A stretch of 64,000 nucleotides of DNA, taken from assembly GCA_007570785.1 (NCBI GenBank), contig ML661382.1, forward strand, positions 375,526-439,525, read 5' to 3'. Shown one piece after another: positions 9,875 through 19,790 of this stretch. Each line of letters opens with the position of its first letter. Within the stretch, counting starts at the first letter, position 1. This stretch comes from Antilocapra americana (lineage: Eukaryota > Chordata > Mammalia > Artiodactyla > Antilocapridae). The translations under genes and the position numbers were made by a program. A model generated the notes under the pieces. That model saw nothing but the letters and a program-made list of their open reading frames with translations. It had not been told where the DNA came from and ran no database searches.

Positions 9875-10082
9875 TATCTAGTATTTATTAAAAACCTATG
9901 ACTCACCAGCTACAGATACCATGCCAAATAATCCTCCCAACACACTAGTAAAATGTAGCTTGTTTCTCCAGTTTTATAAACGTGAAACTGAGGCTCAAAG
10001 AGACTGATCAGCAATTGGCTGAGCTGAAACTTCAGCCCCGGTGTGTGTGTTTGTGTTTGTGTGTCTGTGTGTATGTGTGTGA
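9875..10082 (-). mobile_element. MIR fragment followed by TG repeat
   Basis: Reverse MIR (tagtatttattaaaaaccta; ttataaacgtgaaactgagg; ctcaaagagactgatcagc) to about 10035. It is followed at 10040-10082 by an interrupted (TG)n tract with TTTG and TCTG variants. Confidence 0.7.
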
Positions 10083-10139
10083 TTCTGGAGGTGGTTGATG
10101 ACAACATAGGATGATAATGGCTCTACTTAGGGAATGTCT

Positions 10140-10335
10140 TCAAATCCACTCTGGTAGGGGGCAGGGAAGTCTTCCTAGAGGAGGGGACTTCTAAGATGAC
10201 ATTTGGACAATGAGTGGGAATTTGCCAGGTGGGCCATGGGGAGTTGCGTTTCAGGCAAAGGGAACAGCAGGGAGGCAAGAAAGGGCAAGGCTAGAGGGAG
10301 GACATGAAGTTTTAGGTGGGCCAGTCCTGAATTCC
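10140..10335 (-). mobile_element. L2 LINE fragment
   Basis: Reverse L2: 'aagtcttcctagaggagggg', 'atgacatttggacaatga' and 'aggcaaagggaacagcaggg'. This corresponds to the region upstream of the L2 3' end. Confidence 0.6.
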
Positions 10336-10744
10336 TTCCGGCCTCAAACACAGTTCAGTCCATTATTCCCCCTCCCTTGGTTGCAGAGATGTTCATCGTG
10401 CAGAAGGGGCTGGTAGGCTGTGTGCTAGATGCTCACCAAGATCTCCATCAGCTTCACCTACATTCCCCCATCTCTGTCTCAGGGTCAAGCCCACTTCCCT
10501 CTGAGAATCAGAGAAGTGGGGATCTGCCTACTGGCTTGTGATGGATACTAGGGTCCCACTTGGATTTGGTCCAGTTTCTCTCAAACTTACCTCTGTCATT
10601 CCATCCACCTTCTACAGTTTCCTCCCTTCCTTCCCACAGCTTGAGCGGGGAGGTGAAGGAATCTCCTCTTCTGCTTTCCTTGCCTGTCAAATGGCCCCAG
10701 ATTTGGAGCCCAAAGACTTCTCTAGGCTTTTCACTCATTCATTT
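10336..10744. other. Unique sequence, nothing recognised
   Basis: No recognisable repeat. Overlapping plus and minus frames of 71-108 residues are mutual shadows with no motif. Confidence 0.35.
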
Positions 10745-11515
10745 AAGAGATAATTTTGAGTACCTAGTATGGTTTGGGTACTGTTCTAGGGACTGGGAAC
10801 ATAGCAGTGAACACAGAAGAATAGGCCATTATTTTTCTGGAAGGTACTATGATCCAAGGGATAAACAGGGGGATTTTAGAGGATGACATGTGCCTTGATG
10901 GGTTCCCCAGGTGGTTCTAGTGGTAAGGAACCCACCTGCCAGTGCAGGAGACATAAAAGATATGAGTTTGATCCCTGGGTTGGGAAGATTCCCCGGAAGA
11001 GGGCACAACAACCCACTCCAGTATTCTTGCCTGGAGAATCCCATGGACTGAGGAGCCTGGCAGGCTACAGCCCATAGGGTCATAAAGAGTTGGACTTGAC
11101 TGAGTGGCTTAGCACACACGTATGCACGTGTGCACCTTGATATGCACATGAAAGCAAGTTGATATGAGTGGAAGGGAGTGAGGGCATGGGGTGTATATGT
11201 GTACTGCTTTGTTAGCATATAGGGACTTTTGAACCAAGACGTGAATGAGAAGAAGCCAGTTGAAGGAAGATCTGAAGGAAGAATACCGCACACCAAGGGA
11301 AGAGGAAGCGCCAAGGCCCAGGGTAGGAATGCCCAACTCAAGGAACAGAAGTGGGGCTGGAGCTTAGAGGGTGAGGGTGGAGTGGTGGATGACCTGGGGA
11401 GAGGTGGGCAAGGGTCAGATCATGCAAAGGCTTGTAGGCCACGGCTAGACTTTAGATTTTTACCCTAAGTGCAATGGGAAGCTCTTTGAGGGCTGGGTCA
11501 AGGGACATGATCCCA
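10745..11515 (-). mobile_element. L2 LINE, split by Bov-tA
   Basis: The left piece (10745-10899) has 'gagtacctagtatggtttg', 'gtactgttctagggactggg' and 'aacatagcagtgaacacag'. The right piece (11131-11515) has 'gggacttttgaaccaagacg', 'cttgtaggccacggctagac' and 'gcaatgggaagctctttgag'. This is one antisense L2 3' region carrying a later SINE. Confidence 0.7.
10900..11130 (+). mobile_element. Bov-tA SINE
   Basis: Head 'gggttccccaggtggttcta', 'gagtttgatccctgggttgg', tail 'aaagagttggacttgactga', then a CA/CG-rich end. It is flanked by 'tgtgccttgat' (10889-10899) and 'tgcaccttgat' (11131-11141), a slightly diverged 11-bp TSD inside L2. Confidence 0.9.
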
Positions 11516-11970
11516 TTTCCATCTGCCGAGGTTCACTCTCCCTTCCACGTTGAGAACAGGAAGTAGATGCTCAAGAGAGCCTGAAATCCTAGCCCACACC
11601 TAATTCTTCTCCAGATATACTGTACACTGTTGTGCTTCTAGGTCTTTGCACCTGCCAATCCTTCAGCCAAGAATGTCTTTCCTTTTACTTCAGAGATTTC
11701 TGATTCACTCTTTGGGATTAAGCTCCCATACTTCCTCCCTGGGAGTTCAGGTTCTCATTGCCTTCCCCCACTTCCTGCCATGAGCAAAAACTCTGAAGTC
11801 TGTTTATGGGTCCCTCCCCTGGCTGGACAAGGAGATCCTCAAGTGCCAGGACTATGGCTTTTAGCTCTGAGACCTGGGGCCCTGCACCCAGCAAGCCCAG
11901 GATGGGTGCCTGACAGATGTTTTCTAAGTGACAAGAACTCCTCAAGCATCCCTATCTTTGACAAAAGCAC
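11516..11970. other. Possible L2 remnants, otherwise unique
   Basis: 'gcacctgccaatccttcagcc' region and 'tgattcactctttgggatta' faintly recall L2 3' sequence (11640-11740), but divergence is too high to call. The remainder shows nothing. Confidence 0.3.
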
Positions 11971-11983
11971 TAGATGAGCAAGC

Positions 11984-12243
11984 TGCTGCTGCTGCTGCTA
12001 AGTCGCTTCAATCGTGTCCGACTCTGTGCGACCCCGTAGACGGCAGCCCCCGAGGCTCCGCCGTCCCTGGGATTCTCCAGGCAAGAACACTGGAGTGGTT
12101 TGCCATTGCCTTTTCCGATGCATGAAAGTGAAAAGTGAACGTGAAGTCGCTCTTAGCGACCCCATGGACTGCAGCCTATCAGGCTCCTCCATCCATGGGG
12201 TTTTCTAGGCAAGAGTACCGGAGTGGGGTGCCATTGCCTTCTC
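11984..12243 (-). mobile_element. Bov-A2 dimeric SINE
   Basis: Reverse Bov-A2. It opens with a GCT trinucleotide run (gctgctgctgctgctaag), then two BovB-derived monomers separated by 'gcatgaaagtgaaaagtgaa', ending 'ggtgccattgccttct'. It is flanked by a perfect 13-bp TSD 'tagatgagcaagc' at 11971-11983 and 12244-12256. Its low divergence makes it one of the youngest insertions here, and it supports bovid/pecoran ancestry. Confidence 0.95.
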
Positions 12244-12256
12244 TAGATGAGCAAGC

Positions 12257-13014
12257 ACCCTTTGCTTAAACAGATAATAAGAAGATAAGTATGGCAACGT
12301 ACTATTTACCATAACACTCACATTAAATCTATACTTACTAGAATTTTTGACATCTGGAGGTTAAGTCTCTAAGTATTTACTAAAAGCAGCAGTGGTCTGT
12401 GATCATCAATATGTGAATAGCTCTTTCTCTCAAGGACTGTTCCTTTATTACCTTGAGACCATGAATGTTTGTTAAAGAAGAATACGTTTTAAAAAGTACT
12501 TCTTGTAAATACCTGTGATTGAAAGAAGACATTTGTTAGAATACCACCAGTAAACACTTGGTTGTAAACCCATGTTTGTCACGTAACACAGTATAGGCTG
12601 CCTAATTTGGTTCTAATTAACCTACATATGTAGAACTGTGTGTTTTCTTATTAAGTTAAGAATGTATTAAAGGCTGTTTCCTTTGAACACCCTCCACCAA
12701 ACTCAGCAGCACCTTCCCGCACCATGTGGAGAGTGCAGGCTGGGCTGATCCTGTGGGCTCCATAGCAGGGGACATCTAGCTCCTCTCCCCCTCCCCCAGC
12801 CCTCCCTGCACACTCACAGTCTCCAGGAAGTGCCTGCAGAGGGTGGTCCCCTGGGCATGGTGCCTTGGGTAATGGGCACAAGACCTGGCAGCCTCTGGAT
12901 AAATGCTAAAAACTGTGCCCCAAATCTGGCGTATTTGGTAAACCTGAGGCCCAGCCTTTTGAGATGTGGGGAAACGGTTGGATAACTGAAGCAGGCAGTT
13001 GTCACTCAACTGTT
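12257..13014. other. AT-rich then GC-rich unique sequence
   Basis: 12257-12660 is AT-rich with 'ggttctaattaacctacat' and other TAAT words and could be weakly conserved. 12660-13014 is GC-richer. No repeat, exon or RNA gene is recognised. Confidence 0.35.
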
Positions 13015-13135
13015 GGGTAAAGAGTCTGAGCCCCAGGGCAAGTTATTTAGCTGCTTGAACCTCAGTTTTCTCATCTGTGAAATGGGGACCATAAGATATG
13101 TAGGGCAGCTTGCCAAAGCCCTGTGGCCCTGCTGG
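13015..13135 (+). mobile_element. MIR SINE core fragment
   Basis: 'ccagggcaagttatttagct', 'gaacctcagttttctcatct' and 'gtgaaatggggaccataag' are the forward MIR core and central part. Confidence 0.8.
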
Positions 13136-13269
13136 ATCGCTGACTGCCTCCATCCTACCTTGGCTTTGTTCCTTGTTTCACTCCACCAGGTAGAAGGCGT
13201 CCTGGCAGGTGGTTCCATGTGATGGGGTTCCAGATGGTGACCTGTCTTAGAAGATGATGTTAAATGTTA

Positions 13270-13400
13270 CCACTCTTGTAATAGTCACTAGGCACCTACT
13301 ATATGCAAGTACTGTGCGGGGCACTGAGGATAGACACAGCAGAAAAGACACACAAATCCCCACCCTCATGGAGCCTGCATTCTAGAGGGAAAAGCCCACA
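13270..13400 (-). mobile_element. L2 3'-end fragment
   Basis: Antisense L2 end: 'aggcacctactatatgcaag', 'gcactgaggatagacacagc', 'ccaccctcatggagcctgca' and 'ttctagagggaaaag'. Confidence 0.75.
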
Positions 13401-13509
13401 GAAGTTTCTGAGCAGCTGGGGTTTGTGAGGTGGTGGAAATCCACTTCTAGACTGACAGGCTTTAGATGCCATTCCTGAAAGTCGCTACCCATTTTTAAGT
13501 CTGATCCTG

Positions 13510-13600
13510 CAATACCCACCTTTGAGTCTGTAGGAGGATTAATGCAGATAATGACTGGTGTAGTACTAGGTGCATCCTAGATGCTCTGTAAGTTGGAGAT
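13510..13600 (+). mobile_element. MIR 3'-part fragment (weak)
   Basis: 'gaggattaatgcagataatg' and 'actaggtgcatcctagatgc' resemble the MIR 3' section. Short and diverged. Confidence 0.4.
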
Positions 13601-13963
13601 ACCTTTCTTTCTCCAGATACAGATCTAACTGTGGGCCCCTTCCTGTGTCTTCCTCTTTATACTGATTTTTAGGCAAAACAAGATATCAGAGATATTTTTT
13701 GCGTTCAAGGCTGAAGATGAGCCATTGGAAAAAAAAAAAACTTTTTTGGAGCGATTTTAGGTTCACAGCAAAATTAAGAGGAAGGTACAGAGATTTCCCA
13801 CACACCTCACTCCCACATAAGCATAGCCTCTCCCATTGTCAACATACCCCCGGCCCTAGAGTGGCACCTCTTTATTTAACAATTGGTGAACTTGCACTGA
13901 CGCGTCATAGTCACTGAAGGTCCATAATTCTCATTAGGTTTTACTCGTGCTGTTTACATTCTA

Positions 13964-14169
13964 CAAAGTGAAAGTGAAGTTGCTCAGTCACGTCCGACTC
14001 TTTGAGACCCTATGGACTGTAGCCCGCCAGGCTCTTCTGTCCATAGGATTTTCCAGGCAAGGATACTGGAGTGGGTTGCCATTTCCTTCTCCAGGGGATC
14101 TTCCCGACCCAGGGATTGAACTCAAGTCTCCTGCATTGCAGGCAGACTGTTTACCATCTGAACCACTGG
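13964..14169 (-). mobile_element. Bov-tA SINE, reverse
   Basis: Reverse Bov-tA: 'aagtgaaagtgaagttgctc', 'tccaggcaaggatactggag', 'cccagggattgaactcaag', ending at the head 'accatctgaaccactggg'. It lies within the L1 fragment. Its TSD is unclear, and a few L1 bases seem missing at the right junction. Confidence 0.9.
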
Positions 14170-14190
14170 GGTTTGGACAAATGTGTGATG

Positions 14191-14260
14191 CCTTCCCATG
14201 TGTGTGTGTGTCTTCCCATGTGTGTGTGTGTCTTCCCATGTGTGTGTGTGTCTTCCCATG
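14191..14260 (+). repeat. 20-bp minisatellite, three perfect units plus a half
   Basis: The unit 'tgtgtgtgtgtcttcccatg' is repeated exactly at 14201-14220, 14221-14240 and 14241-14260, preceded by 'ccttcccatg'. The TCTTCCCATG half derives from the SINE head and the TG half is a dinucleotide expansion. Perfect identity between units implies recent or ongoing length change. Confidence 0.95.
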
Positions 14261-14469
14261 TGGCGCTAATGATAATGAACCTGCCTATAAGTGTAGGAGA
14301 TATGAGACTCAGGTCTGATTCTTCGGTCAGGAAGATCACCTGGAGGAGGGCATGGCAGCCCACTCTAATATTCTTGCCTGGAGAATCCCCTGGACAGAGG
14401 AGGAGCCTGGTGAGCTACGGTCCATTGGGTTGCAAAGAATTGGACATGACTGCAGCGACTTAGCATGCA
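14191..14469 (+). mobile_element. Bov-tA SINE carrying a minisatellite in its head
   Basis: Forward Bov-tA whose first ten bases (ccttcccatg, from a 'gcttcccaggtgg'-type head) are followed by three 20-bp units before the head resumes as 'tggcgctaatgataatgaac'. Body and BovB-type tail are normal (ggagaatcccctggacagag; attggacatgactgcagcg). A short TSD 'tgatg' flanks it at 14186-14190 and 14470-14474. The copy is functionally broken in its Pol III head. Confidence 0.85.
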
Positions 14470-14545
14470 TGATGACCTATATCCATCATTATAGGATCTT
14501 ACAGAGCATTGTCCTGCCTTAAAACTCCTCTGTAGATGAGCTACT

Positions 14546-14879
14546 TTTCTAGCTTCAGGGAGGCGGTGTAGGAGGAGGATGGGAAATACACGGAGCCCTT
14601 GGAGTCAGGGGACAGTAAGCCTATACCTCCGTCCTGGCTGCCAACCCTGAAGTGGAGGGAGGCAGGGCCAATTTGGAGTCTCCTTAAACACTTGTGCCGG
14701 AGGAGACTACATAAAGACCAGAGTGAGGGAACACAATCAGACAGAGCAAGAAACAGCAAAATCTTCGATACCCATTTCATAAAGTCCCACCAAAGAGCCA
14801 TGGCATCTCGTGTAGTCCAGCCAAGCGGTTGTCCTGGAACCCATGAGACCCTAGCTGGAAACCCCCAGCCAGCCAAGTG
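14546..14879. other. Unique sequence, nothing recognised
   Basis: No family is seen. Opposing frames at 14541-14912 (minus) and 14599-14952 (plus) overlap almost completely and show no domain. Confidence 0.35.
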
Positions 14880-15560
14880 GAGGATGGCATTGTTGTCCAT
14901 CGTAAAAATCAATGGTTCCTTTGCTAAGTGGTCAATATTTATTTGGCTTTAGCATTGTTTAATTCAATGCATCAATTAAAGATAGTGTAATGTCTGCTCT
15001 GGTCTGCAGCCCCGGCTTCTGTGTGTCGTTACCTCATCTGTTTGAGATCACTCACGTCCTTACGTCTCTGCTCCTTTGTCCTCTTGCATAACTCAAGGAC
15101 AGGAGTAATTGACGTGAAACTTTTAAAAATTAATTTCGCTGCATATGCCACTGAGGGGGAGCGCGCGTCCTCCCAGCCATTTATAACGTCACGGTGATTG
15201 GTCCTGACAAAACAATACCTTAAAAACTCACCAAAGTAAATTATGGCCCCAGCAAATGGCTGCTCCACGGCAGGGCCGGAGGCTTGGAGGGGAGCCAGGC
15301 AAAAACAAAGTAATGTGCTTTTGATATTAATAACAGAGATGATATTGATCTGCAAGCTAGTGTCACTTTTCCACTCTGGCGAGGAGATTGCTCCCGGCAT
15401 TTAGTCCACTGAAAGCCACTTTCCATGCAGGCCATTTAATTTTGTGAGTCTTTAATTATGTGAAATGGAGTCTAGTTAAAGGGCCAGGTCCCAGTTTTGC
15501 CGGGTGGAGACGTGGGCTGTGATTCAGGAAGCTGTCAGAAACGAATATAACTCAATTCTT
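14880..15560. promoter_or_regulatory. Candidate conserved non-coding block with CRE and CCAAT words
   Basis: Repeat-free and dense in binding-site-like words: 'ggtcaatatttatttggc', 'caatgcatcaattaaag', 'tgacgtga' at 15110-15117, 'taacgtca' at 15184-15191 and an inverted CCAAT box (gattggt) at 15196-15202, 4 bp from the second CRE-like site. Further on are 'gtgcttttgatattaataac' and 'gtctttaattatgtgaaat'. This pattern is typical of an ancient enhancer. No conservation data were available. Confidence 0.4.
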
Positions 15561-17029
15561 AGATCTGCAAATGCAGTTGTCTTTCTAAATGTTTATTTCA
15601 TCCCTGCACTTCTCTGGCCTGGTGCCACCGTGCATCAGGACAGACACAGCCTCTGATTACAGGACCACATTTTTCAGAGGACCTGAAGTTAATGGGCCTG
15701 TTTTCTGTATAATAAAAGTCATAACTCACAGGGGCCGCCAACGCCTCTCTCCTGAAAGAGGGCCTTTACGGACTGCGTGGAAGGGCTGTACAGCCCTGCC
15801 CAGCTAGCCCCGAGTCCTGTATCTGGCCTGATTTTGGACTGTTTGGTCTCTGGGTGGAGCTGCGATGGACCACAAGTCAGACTGCAGGCCGGTGTGTGGG
15901 TCCGATTATGTACCAGATCGTGCATAGGTTCGTGAGACGTGTTGAGCAGAAATCCAAGTATCAGATCAGAGAAGCCCATGACGGCTGCTTTAGGATTTAG
16001 GAACTATGTCACTGCAGCTCCATGTCTTGTGTTTATATGTTACCCTTCCTCTGGTTAAGTTGCATCAAGTCTCTTTCTGTGTTTCTTTTACATACAGATA
16101 GTCCTCTCTGTACGGCCATCTGCTCCTCTAAAGCCACCCTTTCATATATGCATATACGTTCAGGCATGCTTGTATACACACACGCTCTCAGAGCTTCAGA
16201 ATCTCTCCTGGACTCTGCTTTATAATCGAGAGGGATCAGTGGAAAAGAGTGGTCCCATATGCAGAACTTGGCTCCCAACAGTCCCATCTTTCCAAAACAT
16301 AGTCAAAGATCAGGAGCTCAGAGAAGCAGAACCACAAAGACAAAACACCACACTTGACTCACAGGAGGATGTATCAGGCCCTTGTTCACAGCTCCTTTCT
16401 CTTACTTTACAAGTAGTTTTGATGATCCTTATGCTTATTTGTCCAGGCTTCATGGGATTTAGAAGTAGGAAGAGGAAGGAGAGAGAGGCTTCTAGAAGCA
16501 GAAGCATCCAGAGCAATATAAAATCACAGCTAAAAGAAAGGGAAGAGAAAAAAACCTGAAAAGCAGACAAAAAAGAACTCAACACAGTGAGATATTTAAA
16601 AGTTAATTCTATAGCATAAATGAGGGGAAGAGGTGGATGCTCATATATATTTAGGAAATGCTGGGTTAAATAAACCCAGACAGGTTCCTTGGTTGTAGGA
16701 GATTTCTTTGCCCTTAATAAGCTAATATGCACTGTGCTTCCCTAGAGGCAGTGGGGATAGAATCCAATTTTTCCCAAACTTATTTACCCCTGAATATCTT
16801 TTTCTCCCCTAACTCCTATCTCAGAGGATTCTGAGAGGTTAGTATTCAACACGCTGGGATGTATTGACACACAAAGATTAATTGTCCCGGTGACCACAGT
16901 GGATGACCCCTGAGTCTTTTTTGGTGCTTAGTAGCTATTGATTCTCCTTGTAGAACCAGCCATTTGGAAATCCCCCTCTCCTCCATTTTTTTAGTTCATG
17001 TGGTTTTGTTGGCATCTATTCCTGAAAGA
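15561..17029. other. Unique sequence, no gene or repeat recognised
   Basis: The longest repeat-poor interval. 15561-15760 may continue the preceding block ('ctgtataataaaagtcataa'). Frames at 16170-16559 (plus, 129 aa; one hydrophobic stretch then a basic tail) and 16310-16732 (minus, 140 aa; leucine-rich) overlap each other, lack a family signature and look like chance. Confidence 0.35.
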
Positions 17030-17175
17030 TAGGCCCATAACCCATTCGAAGCTACTCATGACATTGCATCTTCCTGGCCACCACAACTGGTTTGAGGACA
17101 GGCACATGGTCTGATCAGAGCTACTGAGATACTATGGGACTTTTCAGGGAACTCTGGACAAGAGACAACTGGACT
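17030..17175. repeat. Unclassified ancient repeat-like segment
   Basis: 'ccacaactggtttgaggaca' followed by 'gcacatggtctgatcagagc' and 'gagatactatgggacttttc' resembles a motif string common in old mammalian LTRs. The family cannot be named. Confidence 0.3.
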
Positions 17176-17310
17176 CAAAGGCAGAGGGTGTGAGCCTTGG
17201 AGGTATGACAGCCATTTTCTCTACCACCACCACCTGGAGCCCAGAAAGGAGTTAACACAAAAGAGATCAGGGCCAAGAGGTGGATTAAAAATAGCTTGTC
17301 TTTTGAAAAG

Positions 17311-17512
17311 ATCAGAGACTTCCCTTGTGGCTCAGCTGGTAAAGAATCTGCCTGCAATGTGGGAGACCTGGGTTCAATCCCCGGGTTGAGAAGATCCCCT
17401 GGAGAAGGGAAAGGCTACCCACTCCAGTATTCTGGCCTGGAGAATCCCACGGACTATATAGTCCAAGGGGTCACAAAGAGTCAGACACAACTGAGCAACT
17501 TTCACTTTCACT
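17311..17512 (+). mobile_element. Bov-tA SINE
   Basis: Complete: head 'acttcccttgtggctcagct', 'gttcaatccccgggttgag', 'gactatatagtccaaggg' and tail 'caactttcactttcact'. It is flanked by a 10-bp TSD 'ttttgaaaag' at 17301-17310 and 17513-17522. Confidence 0.95.
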
Positions 17513-17522
17513 TTTTGAAAAG

Positions 17523-17802
17523 CTCAATCTAGGTGCTGTGCAGAAGGTAGATTAGAAGAGGAGTCCAGCCTGGAGACTTGTGAGTAAGCAGACATCGGAA
17601 AGAGATAAGAGTTGCTTCAGTTAGACAGAGGTAGTAGAGGTGATTAAGGCTATTGAGGATGTAATATTGACAGGAGAGTGATTGCTGGGGATGAAGAAGA
17701 GACGGTTCCCAGACTTCTGGCTTGTAAAACTGGACAAGTTGCAAGAAAAGAAGCTCCTTCCAGGGCCGAAGAGCAGGCTTTTGTCTAATGCCTGGAAATG
17801 AA
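17523..17802. other. Unique sequence, nothing recognised
   Basis: Short interval between SINE and LTR. No feature is supported. Confidence 0.35.
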
Positions 17803-18197
17803 TTATCTGAGGAGACATGCGTGCTGACAAAGCAAGAGACTTTATTGGGAAGAGGTGCCCAGGTGGAGAGCAGCAGGGTCCAAGGGAACCCAGGAGAACT
17901 GCTCTGCCACTTGGCTTGCAGTCTTGGGTTTTATGGTGATGGGATTAGTTTCCAGGTTGTCTCTGGCTCTGGGTCCTTCCTGGTGGCACACACATCTCTC
18001 AGACAAAATTGGTTCCAGCAAGAAAGATTCTCAGAGAACATATGGACTGGTGTCTCCTATCTCCTTTTGACCTTTCCCTAATTCTTCTGATTGGTGGTAG
18101 CTTATTAGTTCCGAATTCCTTACCAGGACCTCCTATTGTAAGTGGTTACTATCTGGTCTGGCCAGAGTGGGCAATTTTGGTCAGTGATTCCCCTAAC
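17803..18197 (-). mobile_element. Artiodactyl ERV solo LTR
   Basis: Reads in reverse as a ruminant endogenous retroviral LTR: 'gcaagagactttattgggaa', 'gggaacccaggagaactgct', 'ttttatggtgatgggattag', 'ctttttgacctttcccta'-like sequence and 'ccttaccaggacctcctatt'. Only LTR sequence is present, with no gag, pol or env remnant, so it is a solo LTR formed by recombination. Its boundaries are approximate. Overlapping frames of 65-97 aa within it are not viral genes. Confidence 0.6.
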
Positions 18198-18637
18198 ACT
18201 GGATGATTGTGATCTCTGAAAGAGGACCAATTTTTTTAGGTGGAATAGGGTGAGAGGAAGATTATGGGTTCATTTTGATTATATTGGATCTCATGGGTGG
18301 TTGAGAAATCTAAGTGGAAATGTTGAGTAAGAAACTGCCTGTAAGGTCAGAGGGCAGTCTTAGGTTGGAGATATATAATGGGGAGATATTGGCTCATGGA
18401 GGGTAATAAGTGACCCATAGCAATGTCACCCAAAGCTATGTCTGGGACAGGGGGATAAAACGTCATGGAAACTGGAAAGGCATCCTCAGAGAGGTAAAGG
18501 GAAAAGAATGCTTGAGGAAGGAAGGAATGGTCAATTTGCTAAGATGTCAAGTAAAAAGATGGGAAGTTGCCCTATGGATTTAGAGAGGAGATCCTTAGTA
18601 TCTTTAGCCAGAGCTGTTTGGGTGGAGTAAAGTGAAG
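18198..18637. other. Unique sequence, nothing recognised
   Basis: G- and A-rich sequence with no identified family. It could include degraded ERV or L2 material. Confidence 0.3.
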
Positions 18638-18797
18638 AGAGGATGAGAGGATAGGATGGTTGGATGGCATCACCGACTCACTGGGCATGAATTTGAATAA
18701 ACTTCTGGAATTGGTGATGAGCAGGGAGGCCTAGCGTGCTGCAGTTCATGGGGTTGCAAAGAGTCAGACATGACTGAGCGACTGAACTGAACTGAGG
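18638..18797 (+). mobile_element. BovB LINE 3'-terminal fragment, sense
   Basis: 'ggttggatggcatcaccgac', 'ggaggcctagcgtgctgcag', 'agtcagacatgactgagcg' and the terminal 'actgaactgaactgagg'. It is a very short 5'-truncated insertion. Confidence 0.85.
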
Positions 18798-18864
18798 CGA
18801 ACAGATCAGATTAGTGGGTGGAGGAGTGAATGGAGGTGAGGAAATAATCAGTATAGCAAGCACA

Positions 18865-19318
18865 ATAATAAACAAAGGCTAATAGGATGTAAACACCTAC
18901 CAAGGGCAGGCTCTTTTTAAGTGCTCTACATTTAATCTTCACAACAACTGAAGTGTGCAGTTATTTCCACTTTATAGAAGAGGAAACTGAGGCTCAGAGA
19001 GGTTAGGTAGTTTTCCTGAGGTCACACAGCTGGCAAGGAGTGGAGTGAAGTTGCTCAATTGTGTCTGACTCTATGTGACCCCTTGGACTATAACCTGCCA
19101 GGCTCCTCTGTCTATGGGATTTTCCAGGCAAGAATACTGGAGTGGGTTGCCATTTCCTTCTCCAGGGGATTTTCCTGACCTAGGGATTGAACCTGGGTCT
19201 CCCACACTGCATGCAGACTCTTTACCATCTGAGCCACCAGGGAAACCCTGGCTTGGAGTGGAACCAGAATCCAGACCCAAGCAGTCTGGCTCCAGAGCCC
19301 ATATTCCTAACCACTAAC
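18865..19318 (-). mobile_element. MIR SINE split by Bov-tA
   Basis: The left part (18865-19044) has 'taagtgctctacatttaat', 'gaggaaactgaggctcagag' and 'gaggtcacacagctggcaag'. The right part (19255-19318) has 'aagcagtctggctccagagc' and 'cctaaccactaac'. The MIR is collinear around the SINE at 19045-19254 and nearly full length. Confidence 0.85.
19045..19254 (-). mobile_element. Bov-tA SINE, reverse
   Basis: 'gtgaagttgctcaattgtgt', 'gggattttccaggcaagaat' and 'ctgagccaccagggaaacc'. It is flanked by 'ggagtgga' at 19037-19044 and 19255-19262 within a MIR. Confidence 0.9.
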
Positions 19319-19414
19319 TTATATGAGGAAGTACATAAAGACAACTCTTTCAAGCAGTTTGGCTGTGAAGGCAGGGAGAGCTATAGAACTGTAACTAGAG
19401 GGAGACATGTAGCC

Positions 19415-19790
19415 AAGAATTAATGCTTTTGAACTATGGTGCTGGAGAAGACTCTTGAGAGTTCCTTGGGCAGCAAGGAGATCAAACCAGTCAATCCTAA
19501 AGGAAAACAACCCTGAATATTCATTGGAAGGACTGATGCTGATGCTGAAGCTCCAATACATAGGCCCCTGATGCAAAGAGCTGACTCATTGGAAAAGGCC
19601 CTGATGCTGGAAAAGATTGAGGGCAGGAGGAGAAGGGGGCAACAGAAGGTAAGATGTTTGGATGGCATCACCAACTCCATGAACATGAGTTTGAGCAAAC
19701 TCTGGGAGATAGTGAAGGACAGGGAAAACTGGTGTGCTGCAGTCCATGGGCTCACAAAGAGTTGGACACCACCGAGCAACTGAACAATGA
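19415..19790 (+). mobile_element. BovB LINE 3' fragment, sense
   Basis: 'taatgcttttgaactatggt', 'agttccttgggcagcaagg', 'tggaaaagattgagggcagg' and terminal 'gttggacaccaccgagcaac'. The TSD is probably 'tgtagccaa' / 'tgtggccaa'. The minus-strand 119-residue frame across it is antisense and not a gene. Confidence 0.85.

Larger units (their letters stand above)
13727..14545 (-). mobile_element. L1 3'-end fragment, opened twice by SINEs
   Basis: Antisense L1 3' end: a T run preceded by A12, then 'ggagcgattttaggttcaca', 'gtacagagatttcccacac' and 'gtgaacttgcactgacgcg'. It resumes after the first SINE as 'gtttggacaaatgtgtgatg' and after the second as 'acctatatccatcattatag' and 'ccttaaaactcctctgt'. 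The frame at 13947-14318 is chance across L1 and SINE. Confidence 0.7.

Noticed and set aside
14191..14260. Regular repeats that could suggest a CRISPR-like array
   Set aside because: Units are contiguous without spacers and part of a SINE in a mammalian genome; it is a minisatellite.
15700..15720. AATAAA in 'ctgtataataaaagtcat' as a polyadenylation signal
   Set aside because: No upstream exon or downstream GU-rich element is recognisable; AATAAA is common in AT-rich DNA.
16170..16732. Opposing 129-aa and 140-aa frames, one with a hydrophobic stretch and basic tail
   Set aside because: They overlap on opposite strands, lack a family signature and have no supporting signals.
17803..18197. 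Small frames inside the ERV LTR as viral gene remnants
   Set aside because: LTR sequence is non-coding; frames overlap in several phases and no gag, pol or env motif is seen.
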